A program made the position numbers and the translations under genes. The notes below the pieces were generated by a model. The model ran no database searches and had not been told where the DNA came from. It worked only from the letters and a program-made list of their open reading frames with translations. Positions 33,623 to 41,157 of a stretch of DNA of 64,000 nucleotides are shown one piece after another. The number at the start of each line of letters is the position of its first letter. Within the stretch, counting starts at the first letter, position 1. The DNA lies in assembly GCF_017874715.1 (NCBI RefSeq), contig NZ_JAGGLR010000007.1, positions 372,001-436,000 on the forward strand. The letters are read 5' to 3'. Source of the DNA: Streptomyces iranensis (GTDB lineage Bacteria > Actinomycetota > Actinomycetes > Streptomycetales > Streptomycetaceae).

Positions 33623-35443
33623 TCACCCGCGCGTACGGGTCCCGATCCACCGCGCCAGCGCCACCGGATCGGGACCCGTGCCCGGTGCGGTGCGCAGCTC
33701 CCGGTGGACGGCCAGGACCAGTTCGGGGTGGTTCAGCAGCGTCGTCCTGGCCGCGCCGTCCGGCTGGCTGAGTGCGAGCCCCGCCCATGCCGCGATGTCG
33801 TCCGGGTCCGCGTCCAAGCGGGCCCGGTAGCCGCGCAGCGCGTCCGCGGTGTCCCCCGCGGCCCAGTCGAGATCGGCCCGGTCGGGGGCGTCACCGCCCC
33901 CGGGCAGCCCCGCTCCCCCGCCCTCGCACAGCCGCGCGAACCCCGCCGGATCCGCGAGCCGGAGCCGGGCGAGCGCGGGGCGTGCCGGCGCCTCGGGGCG
34001 GGTCGGCCGGACCGAGGTCCCGGGCAGCTCCCCGGGCGGGTCGGTCCGCTCCCGCCAGGCCCGCGCCCACCGGGCGGTCGGCTCCGGGTCCGCCGCCAGG
34101 TGGCGCATGCGGTGGACGAGCCGGTGGTCGTGGATCAGGTCGGACGCCAGGCGCGCCGGTACGGAGGGCACCCGCTGCGCGAGCCACAGGGTCAGCCGCT
34201 CCTCCAGCCGGTGGAGGAACTCCTCGCCCCTGGGCGTCAGTTCGGCGTGAGCGAGGAGCGTACGCAGCCCCGAGGCGGTCTGTGCCCGGCGCAGGGCGAA
34301 CTCGAACGCGGCGGTGTCCCGGGCCGGTCCGGGCTCGGCGCGCCGCAGCCGGTCCCACCAGAATCCGGTCACGCCCAGGAACGCGTACACCCCCTGAAGG
34401 AGCCCGCGCAGGGGTCGCGGGTCCAGCCGCCAGGGCGCGTAGTGGATCTCCTCCAGGCCCCCTTCGATCAGGGGCACCAGGTCCATCAGGGCGCTGAGTT
34501 TGATGTGCTGGGCCTCGTGCACCAGCGCGGCGGCGAGGGTCAGTGGGTCCGCGGCCCCGTTGAGCAGCACACAGCCGTACGCCTCCGGCGATGAGGCGCT
34601 GAACGGTTCGGGCCAGGCGGCGTACGGCACGGGCACGACGGAGGACAGACAGGCGCCGATTCCCCGCGGGTCCACCTGACGCTGCTCCGAGACCAGCCGC
34701 CACGCATTGCCGAATCTCTCCTGCCAGCCCTGCCACTCTTCGTCGCCGAGCCGCTCGGGCTCCCGGATCCGGAGAAAGTCGCGATAGGGGTCGAGGTCGT
34801 CGACGAGGGGGGCGCACACAATCCCCTCGTGTTCTCCGCGCAGCCGCCGCAGTCCGTGCCAACCGGGAGCGTCCTCGGAGAAGTCGGCGGGCAGCGTCAC
34901 CGAATACGGGCCGGATAACACCACCGACTTACGGCCGTATCTGACGACCTCGGCGACATCGGCGGTGTCCGGAATGCGGGCGAATCCCAGGGCGGGCAAT
35001 ATGACCCCGCCCTCGTGCACGGGAACGGTGCCGCGAAAGTCGATTCCGGCGAGAAGAGCGGCCGAGGCGGCTATGGCATGCAGATGACCCACCGCGCTCC
35101 ACAGCGGCCCGTCCCCCGATTCCAGACCGCGCAGCCTGCGCAGACAGCGGTTGAGCCACACCCCCACGGACGGGTGCAGCAGCAGCGTCTCCACGGCTGC
35201 CGGGGAGCGGTGCTCGGCCCGAATCAGCAGGTGCCAGGCGTCCCGGGGCAGGGGAAGAGGGCCGGGCAGGGCGGGGTGCGCGGAGCCGATGTCCACCAGG
35301 GCGCGCAGCAGCAGCATGGCCCGGCTACGCTGTCCCGACCTCAGTTCGGCCACGGCCGAGGGGCCGCCCGAACCCCGCGCCAACTCGGCGAAACCCCCAG
35401 CCGATAAACGATGGTTGAGGCCCCGCGTGACGGAGGACGTCAT
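33623..35443 (-). CDS. HExxH-motif peptide beta-hydroxylase (RiPP tailoring type)
   Basis: A 606-aa protein matching the HExxH-motif putative peptide-modification family (mod_HExxH), now regarded as 2-oxoglutarate/iron peptide beta-hydroxylases. The metal motif is LVHEAQHIKLSALMDLVPL (HEAQH at residues 309-313), followed by WRLDPRPLRGLLQGVYAFLG. In FxSxx-COOH clusters this domain is usually fused to a radical-SAM maturase. No CxxxCxxC is present here, so it stands alone. ATG 35443 lies 6 bases after the stop of a 57-aa precursor gene, implying coupled translation. Two TTA codons (35405-35407 and 34916-34918) suggest bldA control. It is convergent with the vWA/NB-ARC/TPR gene. Confidence 0.85.
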   Translation of the reverse strand: MTSSVTRGLNHRLSAGGFAELARGSGGPSAVAELRSGQRSRAMLLLRALVDIGSAHPALPGPLPLPRDAWHLLIRAEHRSPAAVETLLLHPSVGVWLNRCLRRLRGLESGDGPLWSAVGHLHAIAASAALLAGIDFRGTVPVHEGGVILPALGFARIPDTADVAEVVRYGRKSVVLSGPYSVTLPADFSEDAPGWHGLRRLRGEHEGIVCAPLVDDLDPYRDFLRIREPERLGDEEWQGWQERFGNAWRLVSEQRQVDPRGIGACLSSVVPVPYAAWPEPFSASSPEAYGCVLLNGAADPLTLAAALVHEAQHIKLSALMDLVPLIEGGLEEIHYAPWRLDPRPLRGLLQGVYAFLGVTGFWWDRLRRAEPGPARDTAAFEFALRRAQTASGLRTLLAHAELTPRGEEFLHRLEERLTLWLAQRVPSVPARLASDLIHDHRLVHRMRHLAADPEPTARWARAWRERTDPPGELPGTSVRPTRPEAPARPALARLRLADPAGFARLCEGGGAGLPGGGDAPDRADLDWAAGDTADALRGYRARLDADPDDIAAWAGLALSQPDGAARTTLLNHPELVLAVHRELRTAPGTGPDPVALARWIGTRTRG

Positions 35444-35449
35444 AGCCGC

Positions 35450-35623
35450 CTAACTCACACAGGGTTCCGACGTCGACGAGTTGCCGATCGTCGGCGGGCG
35501 CTGGACGATGTCGAGCAGCCGCTCCGTCACCGCGGAAAGCCCTTCGTACCGCTCGAGGTCTTCGAGTGTCGCCCCCGAAAGGTCCAGCAGCTCTGTCTCG
35601 ACCTCGGTCGCGACCCGCTCCAT
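35450..35623 (-). CDS. Putative RiPP precursor peptide, 57 aa
   Basis: A small gene with a strong ribosome site (GGAGGGGG about 8 bases before ATG 35623) and a stop 6 bases ahead of the HExxH hydroxylase. The leader (VETELLDLSGATLEDLERYE, then SAVTERLLDIVQ) is acidic and helical, in the style of FxSxx-COOH precursors (ELxDLxxxxLxxL). It is followed by a PP break and a candidate core, TIGNSSTSEPCVS. The FxSxx ending is absent, so the tail is non-canonical. It has one Cys and a Ser/Thr-rich core with a single Asn that could be hydroxylated. Gene structure, position and leader support a real precursor; the product is unknown. Confidence 0.75.
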   Translation of the reverse strand: MERVATEVETELLDLSGATLEDLERYEGLSAVTERLLDIVQRPPTIGNSSTSEPCVS

Positions 35624-35785
35624 GACACCGTCCCCCTCCGGACGCTCCCTAACGGCTCGTATGAGGCATCCCTATGGTGGCCTACCCCTAATGATTGCGA
35701 AAGGGTGAACACGGCCAGTCGGCGCCTGCGTTGTCAAGATTTTCGGACACTTCCGCGCGCCTGGGAGCCCCCCGATATGCCGGTG

Positions 35786-36547
35786 TCATCCCCCCGTTCC
35801 GGATTGCATCGTCTCGACCTCGAACACGCCTCCGCACGCCCGGAACGACCGGGCCGAGACGTTCATCGCGTCGAAGGAATCCGGCGGATAGACCCGGATC
35901 CGCGCGGCGGTGCCGCGGCACGGGGTGTCGTTCATGCCCTCGTTGAGCGTGTGCAGACTGCTCGAGGCGCTGCCGCCGGGCGGCAGGGAGACCGGGGAGC
36001 GCGTGGGGCCGCGCCGGGTGGCGGGGTCGCCGATCACCGCGCCGGTGGAGTCGAGCAGCGAGACACCGGGGTATCCGGTGAGGGTGCAGGTCGTGGCGGA
36101 CTTGTTGGTGAACACCAGGGGCAGGTACACATTGCCGGCCCCGATGTCCATCCGGCCGACCGCCAGCGTCAGCTGCGCCTTGGAGCAGACGCGGCGCTCC
36201 CCGGACGCGGCGGCGGGCCGTGAGGAGGACGGGTGCGAGGGCCGCGCCGAGGGCGGAGGGGACTGCGCGGTCCGCGAGGCGGGCCGTTCGTTCCGGGAGG
36301 AGCCGCTCTTGGAAGAGGCCGAGGAGGCGGCCGAAGGGGAGGAGGGTGGCGCGGCGGAGGAGGCGGAGGTGACGGACGAGGCGCGCCGCGCGGAGTCCCC
36401 GTCCCCGGTGTCGCTGCCGCACGCGGTGACCGTGGCCAGCGCGCCGATCAGCAAGGCGCATAAGACGGGCGGCCGGGAGCGCGCTGCCGCCGTGCGCCGA
36501 GTCGTACGCCGAGGAGCCGAACCGTTCCGTTGACTCATGTGACTCAT
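35786..36547 (-). CDS. DUF4232 lipoprotein
   Basis: A 253-aa exported lipoprotein. A basic N-terminus and hydrophobic stretch end in the lipobox LATVTACGS (Cys near residue 44). A long Ser/Pro-rich linker follows, then a DUF4232 domain (ERRVCSKAQLTLAVGRMDIG ... LPLVFTNKSATTCTLTGYPG ... LPPGGSASSSLHTL). DUF4232 proteins are abundant on Streptomyces surfaces and have no assigned function. ATG 36547 has GGGAGG 6 bases upstream. It precedes the RiPP precursor on the same strand with a 162-base gap, so it may or may not belong to that cassette. Confidence 0.9.
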   Translation of the reverse strand: MSHMSQRNGSAPRRTTRRTAAARSRPPVLCALLIGALATVTACGSDTGDGDSARRASSVTSASSAAPPSSPSAASSASSKSGSSRNERPASRTAQSPPPSARPSHPSSSRPAAASGERRVCSKAQLTLAVGRMDIGAGNVYLPLVFTNKSATTCTLTGYPGVSLLDSTGAVIGDPATRRGPTRSPVSLPPGGSASSSLHTLNEGMNDTPCRGTAARIRVYPPDSFDAMNVSARSFRACGGVFEVETMQSGTGG

Positions 36548-36818
36548 GAGCGACCTCCCGAGGTCAGCCGTCTGCCGGGGGCCACCGGCATCGAGGGCGG
36601 GTGCCCCGATGCCTCAGGTGCGGTCCCCCTGGGACTCCCTTCCCCGCGCGCGGGCTCTTATGTACGGGGCACATTGATCGCGTCGGCGCTCAAATTCCTC
36701 ACATTGGATTCTCTACCGCAAACATCCGAACACCTTGTCCACGCCGGAACCCTGGGATTACTGTTCGGCAGCCATCGCACTCGCCAACTGCCGTACCAGG
36801 ACAGGAAGAAGGAACTCC

Positions 36819-37238
36819 ATGGCCGCACGCGGACGCCATCGCCGGCCCCGGCCCCACCGTGTCTCCCGTACCTCGCTCGCGATCACCGCGGGCGGCGCGG
36901 GCGTCGCCCTGCCGCTCATCGGCATCGGCCAGGCGAACGCCGCCTCAGCCCCCACGCCCACCTCGCCGACCCCGAACGCCACCACCGTCTCGGCGGTCAC
37001 GACCACGAGGGCCGAACCGCTGCTCATCGTCCCGAAGGCCGTGCCCGAACCACCGGCCAAGGCCCAGCCCCGGGCCGGGTCGTACACCGTCGTCCGCGGT
37101 GACACCCTCTCCCGGATCGCGGACAGGGAGCGAGTGGCGGGCGGCTGGGAGCGGCTCTACGAGATCAACCGCCAGGTCATCGGCGCCGACCCGGATCTGA
37201 TCCGGCCCGGCCAGCAGCTCACCCTCGGCCACCGCTGA
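36819..37238 (+). CDS. Secreted LysM-domain protein
   Basis: A 139-aa protein with an N-terminal signal (RTSLAITAGGAGVALPLIGIGQANA), a Thr/Pro-rich linker and a C-terminal LysM domain (GSYTVVRGDTLSRIADRERV ... YEINRQVIGADPDLIRPGQQ) that binds peptidoglycan. ATG 36819 has AAGGA about 6 bases upstream. The upstream in-frame start at 36735 would place 28 non-signal residues ahead of the export signal. There is no catalytic resuscitation-promoting-factor domain. I looked for the c-di-AMP riboswitch that often precedes such genes in Streptomyces and did not find it. Confidence 0.9.
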   Translation: MAARGRHRRPRPHRVSRTSLAITAGGAGVALPLIGIGQANAASAPTPTSPTPNATTVSAVTTTRAEPLLIVPKAVPEPPAKAQPRAGSYTVVRGDTLSRIADRERVAGGWERLYEINRQVIGADPDLIRPGQQLTLGHR

Positions 37239-37281
37239 ACGGGTCCGCACCCGGGCAGCGCATGCGCACAGAAGCCTCCGC

Positions 37282-37300
37282 CCGCGGTGGACCACCGCGG
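37282..37300. terminator. Hairpin between LysM and DUF1876 genes
   Basis: CCGCGGTGG and CCACCGCGG pair around a single base, with further TCCG/CGGA pairing outside, between two convergent genes. A tight cruciform-like terminator for either direction. Confidence 0.55.
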
Positions 37301-37325
37301 CGGACGCTCCTTCGCCTCAACGGCC

Positions 37326-37595
37326 TTACATCACCAAATGCGCCTTGGAATGGGTGACTTCCTCAATGTCGCCGCCCGCCTTGCCGATCAGCCGGTGCGC
37401 CAGATTGGTCAGTGCCCGCGCCGCCGCGATCTCCTCGCCGACTCTCGGCTGTGCCGGGTCGTCGGGGTTGCGGTTGGCACGGCCCTGGGCCAGCATCTCC
37501 GTGCCGTCGTGCATCCTCAGCCGGACGACCGCTTCGGTCAGCGGACCGATCTCACGGAACTCCATCTGAATGTCGCATCCCACGATCGTCTCCAT
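37326..37595 (-). CDS. DUF1876 domain protein
   Basis: An 89-aa protein matching DUF1876 (DIQMEFREIGPLTEAVVRLR and ARALTNLAHRLIGKAGGDIE), a small actinobacterial family often linked to hypoxia or stress genes such as universal-stress-protein regulons. The ATG at 37595 has a near-perfect AGGAGGTGA ribosome site and gives the usual METIVG start. Its start lies just downstream of a phosphoribosyltransferase gene on the same strand, so the two are probably cotranscribed. Confidence 0.9.
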   Translation of the reverse strand: METIVGCDIQMEFREIGPLTEAVVRLRMHDGTEMLAQGRANRNPDDPAQPRVGEEIAAARALTNLAHRLIGKAGGDIEEVTHSKAHLVM

Positions 37596-37612
37596 CGCGC
37601 TCACCTCCTGCG

Positions 37613-38275
37613 TCACCTTCCAGGATGCGCCTCACCGGTCTCTCCGGTCGACCGGGACAGCAACTCCACCACCTCGTCGTCCGCGGTCTGCGAGAAGTCC
37701 TCGTACCACTCCCCCACCGCCGCGAAGTCCGAGGGGGTGGAGAGGGCCACCACCTCGTCCGCGTCCCCGCGCAGCGCGGCGACCGCGTCCGGTGGCGCCA
37801 CCGGCACGGCGAGGACCACTCGCGCGGCGCCCTGGGCCCGCGCCACCCGGCAGGCGGCCTGGGCCGTGGCGCCGGTCGCGATGCCGTCGTCCACGATGAT
37901 CACGGTGTGGCCCCCGGCCGGGATCCGCGAGCGGCCCTGGCGGAACCGGCGGGCCTTGCGGGCCAGCTCGTCCCGCTCGGTCCGCTCCACCTCGGCGAGG
38001 TCCGCCTCATCGGCCCGGCTCATCCGGACGATCGCCTCATGGATGACCCGTACGTCGCCCTCGCCGATGGCGCCGAACCCCAGCTCCCGGTGGTAGGGGA
38101 CGCCGAGCTTACGGACGATGATCACGTCCAGAGGCGCATGGAGCGCGCGGGCTACCTCGAAGGCCACCGGCACCCCGCCCCGCGGCAGCCCGAGCACGAC
38201 CGGTTTCTCATCCGCCAAGGGGCGCAGCGCCTCGCCGAGGCGCCGCCCGGCGTCCGTCCGGTCGGTGAAGATCAT
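37613..38275 (-). CDS. Phosphoribosyltransferase family protein
   Basis: A 220-aa type I phosphoribosyltransferase-fold protein. The PRPP-binding loop is HTVIIVDDGIATGATAQAAC. The N-terminal block PVVLGLPRGGVPVAFEVARA and DVIIVRKLGVPYHRELGFGA are typical of the stand-alone family found with DUF1876, alpha/beta hydrolases and dormancy genes in actinobacteria. It lies immediately upstream of the DUF1876 gene (17-base gap). Its base or nucleotide substrate is unknown, and some members may act as regulators rather than salvage enzymes. Confidence 0.92.
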   Translation of the reverse strand: MIFTDRTDAGRRLGEALRPLADEKPVVLGLPRGGVPVAFEVARALHAPLDVIIVRKLGVPYHRELGFGAIGEGDVRVIHEAIVRMSRADEADLAEVERTERDELARKARRFRQGRSRIPAGGHTVIIVDDGIATGATAQAACRVARAQGAARVVLAVPVAPPDAVAALRGDADEVVALSTPSDFAAVGEWYEDFSQTADDEVVELLSRSTGETGEAHPGR

Positions 38276-38414
38276 GGCTCACCCCCGCTCCTGAAGGACT
38301 CATCCACATATCAAGCCGACACCTGTCGAGCCGATGGTCCGCCCGTCCGCGAACCGGCGGTCCCCGGCCGGCGGCCGGGGCGCGCGGATACCGGAGACCC
38401 GGCACCCTGGAGGT

Positions 38415-38654
38415 ATGGAGAACGCCACAGGTCCGGACGAGTCCGGTTACCCCGTCTTCGTCGAGTCAATCGGGGCCGACGGCCGCTACCGGCTGGTGCG
38501 GCTGCGTGGCCTGGGGTGCGAACCGCTGGAACGGGAGGAGTTCGAGCCGCGTGTCCGGCAGGTCTTCCCCGATATCGATCTGGACGACCCGGCCCAGGTG
38601 CACTGGGAGGACCGGCCCGGACAGTGGCCGCCCTGGCATCCGGGCGAGGCATGA
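38415..38654 (+). CDS. Small hypothetical protein coupled to DUF72 gene
   Basis: A 79-aa acidic, Trp-containing soluble protein (YPVFVESIGADGRYRLVRLR ... HWEDRPGQWPPWHPGEA). ATG 38415 has GGAGGT 4 bases upstream. Its stop overlaps the DUF72 start by ATGA, so the two are translationally coupled. I do not recognise the family. Codon use is normal for the region. Confidence 0.75.
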   Translation: MENATGPDESGYPVFVESIGADGRYRLVRLRGLGCEPLEREEFEPRVRQVFPDIDLDDPAQVHWEDRPGQWPPWHPGEA

Positions 38655-39409
38655 CCGCCCTGATCGGCACCTCGGGATGGCAGTACCGGGACTGGCGCGG
38701 CGATCTCTACCCCGAGGGCTGTCCGCAGCGGTTGTGGCTGGAGGAGTACACCCGCGCCTTCGCCACCGTGGAGAGCAACAACGCCTTCTACCGGCTGCCC
38801 TCGTACGACCAGTTCGCCACCTGGCGGGGGCGGCTGCCGGAGGGCTTTGTGATGGCGCTCAAGGCGAGCCGCTACCTCACCCACATCAAGCGGCTGCGCG
38901 ATCCCGAGGAGCCGGTGGAGCGGCTGATGTCCCATGCGGCCGGGCTCGGCGACCGGCTGGGCCCGGTGCTGGTGCAGCTGCCTCCCACCCTGCGGGCCGA
39001 CGGCGAACTGCTGGACCGCTGTCTGGGCTGCTTCCCCTCCGGGACGCGGGTGGCCGTCGAACCGCGGCACACCTCCTGGTGGACCGAGGAGATCCGCGCC
39101 GTGCTGGAGCGCCGCTCGGCCGCGCTGTGCTGGGCCGACTCCGGCTCCCGGCCGGTCACCCCGCTGTGGCGGACCACCGGCTGGGGGTATCTGCGCTTTC
39201 ACGGCGGCCTCGCCCGCCCGGCCCCGCGCTACGGGCGCCGGGCGCTGGCCACCTGGGCGCGGCGGATCGGGGACACCTGGCCGGCCGACGCGGAGGTCTA
39301 CGCGTACTTCAACAACGACACGGGCGGGGCGGCGGTGCACGACGCGGCCGTCTTCGCCCGCGCCGTGGCCCGCCTCGGCCGCCCGGTCAGCCACACCCCC
39401 TCGGCGTAG
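38651..39409 (+). CDS. DUF72 (YecE-like) family protein
   Basis: A 252-aa TIM-barrel protein of the DUF72/YecE family: LIGTSGWQYRDWRGDLYPEG at the start, FATVESNNAFYRLPS, MALKASRYLTHIKRLRDP, VLVQLPPTLRAD and VYAYFNNDTGG. The family is widespread, of unknown function, with acidic residues in a barrel that suggest a metal or nucleotide-related enzyme. It overlaps the preceding small gene by four bases and is convergent with the sugar ABC operon. Confidence 0.93.
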   Translation: MTALIGTSGWQYRDWRGDLYPEGCPQRLWLEEYTRAFATVESNNAFYRLPSYDQFATWRGRLPEGFVMALKASRYLTHIKRLRDPEEPVERLMSHAAGLGDRLGPVLVQLPPTLRADGELLDRCLGCFPSGTRVAVEPRHTSWWTEEIRAVLERRSAALCWADSGSRPVTPLWRTTGWGYLRFHGGLARPAPRYGRRALATWARRIGDTWPADAEVYAYFNNDTGGAAVHDAAVFARAVARLGRPVSHTPSA

Positions 39410-39427
39410 CGCGGGTGCGCTCCGGGC

Positions 39428-40252
39428 TCACTCCTTCACCGCCCCGCCCAGCATGCCCTCGATGAACCGGCGCTGCAGTGCCACGTAGACCACGACCACC
39501 GGCAGGGCGATGAGCACCGAGGCCGCCGCGAGCAGCGCCGCGTCGGAGCTGTGCTGGCCCTGGAAGAAGGCCAGGCCGAGGGGGACCGTGCGATGGGCCT
39601 CGTCGCTGACCATCACCAGGGCCATCAGGAACTCGTTCCAGGTCCACATGAAGGTGATCACGACCATGGTGGAGATCGCCGGGCGGCCCATCGGGACCAG
39701 TACGCGCCACAGCGTGGTCCAGGTGTTCGCCCCGTCGATCCGGGCCGCCTCGATGACCGACCGCGCGCTGCCGCGGAAGTACGTGCGCATCCAGAAGACC
39801 CCGAAGGCCAGCGACTGCGCGGTCTGCGGCAGGATCAACGCCCAGTAGCTGTCGGTGAGTTCGGCGTAGCGCAGATCGAAGTAGAGCGGGACTACCAGCG
39901 CCTCCTGGGGCAGCGTCAGCCCGATCACGAAGAGGTGGAACAGCACCGTGGAGCCGGGGAAGCGCATCACCCCGAAGGCGTACGCGGCGAGGATGGCCAG
40001 CACGGTGGTGGCCGCCACCACGACCGCCGTGACCAGCACCGAGTTCCCCAGATAGGTGCCGAAGTGGCCACGGCTCCAGGCGTCGGCGAAGTTACTCCAG
40101 TGCAGACCGTCCTTCGGCAGTGAGAAGCCGGTGTCCAGGGAGTTCTGTGAGCCGAAGGCCGTGGAGAGGATGCCGATCACGGGGGTGAGGGCGAGGACGG
40201 TGAAGAGGGCGAGGATGCCGTAGGTGACGTTGCGTTCCAGGCGTGTGGTCAT
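39428..40252 (-). CDS. Sugar ABC transporter permease (MalG-like)
   Basis: A 274-aa inner-membrane permease with six helices. The ATPase-coupling EAA loop is IEAARIDGANTWTTLWRVLVPMGRPAI, near residue 180. It is the last gene of the binding protein-permease-permease operon, overlapping the upstream permease by four bases. ATG 40252 gives the usual MTTRLERN start with a first helix directly after. No ATPase gene is present, as usual in Streptomyces, where the shared MsiK serves many sugar importers. Confidence 0.92.
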   Translation of the reverse strand: MTTRLERNVTYGILALFTVLALTPVIGILSTAFGSQNSLDTGFSLPKDGLHWSNFADAWSRGHFGTYLGNSVLVTAVVVAATTVLAILAAYAFGVMRFPGSTVLFHLFVIGLTLPQEALVVPLYFDLRYAELTDSYWALILPQTAQSLAFGVFWMRTYFRGSARSVIEAARIDGANTWTTLWRVLVPMGRPAISTMVVITFMWTWNEFLMALVMVSDEAHRTVPLGLAFFQGQHSSDAALLAAASVLIALPVVVVYVALQRRFIEGMLGGAVKE

Positions 40253-41157
40253 GCCCGCCGCCCTTCCACGAGCCGGGAGACCGTGACGGTCAGGACGAAG
40301 ATCAGGACCGTGAGGGCCACGCCGACGGCGGCGGCCGAGCCGACCTGGTTGGTCTCGAAGGCCCGGTGGTAGACCTCGTAGGCGGGGACGGAGGTGGCGT
40401 TTCCTGGGCCGCCGCTGGTGGTGATGTAGATCAGGTCGAAGTTGCGCAGCCCCGCCACGATGGTCAGGGTCAGCGCCACCGCGATCTGCGGCCGCAGACC
40501 GGGCAGGGTGACGGTGCGGAACTCGCGCAGCGGCCCGGCGCCGTCCATCCGCGCCGCCTCGTACAGCTCGCGCGGGATGCGCTGGGCCCCGGCGAGGAAG
40601 AGGACCATGCACAGCCCGGTGCCGACCCAGGTGCCGACGACGCCGACGGCGGGCAGCGCCCAGGTGTAGTCGCCCAGCCAGGGGCGGGCGAGGCCGCCCA
40701 GGCCGACGGCGCGGAGGGCGTCGTTGAGCAGCCCGTCGGGGGCGAGGATCGAGCGCCAGGCCACGCCGACCACGATCAGCGCCAGGACCTGCGGCAGGAA
40801 CAGGACCGTACGGAAGAAGGTCATCCCCCGGACCCGGGCCCGGGACATCACGGCGGCCAGCAGCAGCCCGATCGCCACCGGCAGGGCCGCGTAGAAGACG
40901 AGCAGCAGCAGCGCGTGGAGGAAGGGGGCGCGCAGGCTCGGATCGGTGAACAGCGCGCGGTAGTTGTCGAATCCGGCGGGGGTGGCGACCGTCAGCCCGT
41001 CCCAGTGCACAAAGGACAGCCACACCGACTGCCCGAAGGGGTAGAGCAGGAAGACGGCGTACACGATCAGCGCGGGCAGGATGTAGAGGTAGCCGATGGC
41101 ACGCGGCTCACCGGGCGCGCGGCGGCGGTATGCCCTGGTCAGGGCGGCGAGCCTCAT
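40249..41157 (-). CDS. Sugar ABC transporter permease (MalF-like)
   Basis: A 302-aa permease with six predicted helices, beginning IGYLYILPALIVYAVFLLYP. The EAA loop is LYEAARMDGAGPLREFRTVTLPGLRP. It pairs with the MalG-like permease downstream and overlaps the genes on both sides by four bases, a tight translational unit. ATG 41157 is the family start; longer in-frame readings run into the binding-protein gene. Carbohydrate uptake CUT1 type. Confidence 0.92.
   Translation of the reverse strand: MRLAALTRAYRRRAPGEPRAIGYLYILPALIVYAVFLLYPFGQSVWLSFVHWDGLTVATPAGFDNYRALFTDPSLRAPFLHALLLLVFYAALPVAIGLLLAAVMSRARVRGMTFFRTVLFLPQVLALIVVGVAWRSILAPDGLLNDALRAVGLGGLARPWLGDYTWALPAVGVVGTWVGTGLCMVLFLAGAQRIPRELYEAARMDGAGPLREFRTVTLPGLRPQIAVALTLTIVAGLRNFDLIYITTSGGPGNATSVPAYEVYHRAFETNQVGSAAAVGVALTVLIFVLTVTVSRLVEGRRA

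Noticed and set aside
36550-36818. c-di-AMP (ydaO) riboswitch upstream of the LysM gene
   Set aside because: The conserved core motifs of that riboswitch are not present; only the gene type suggested it.
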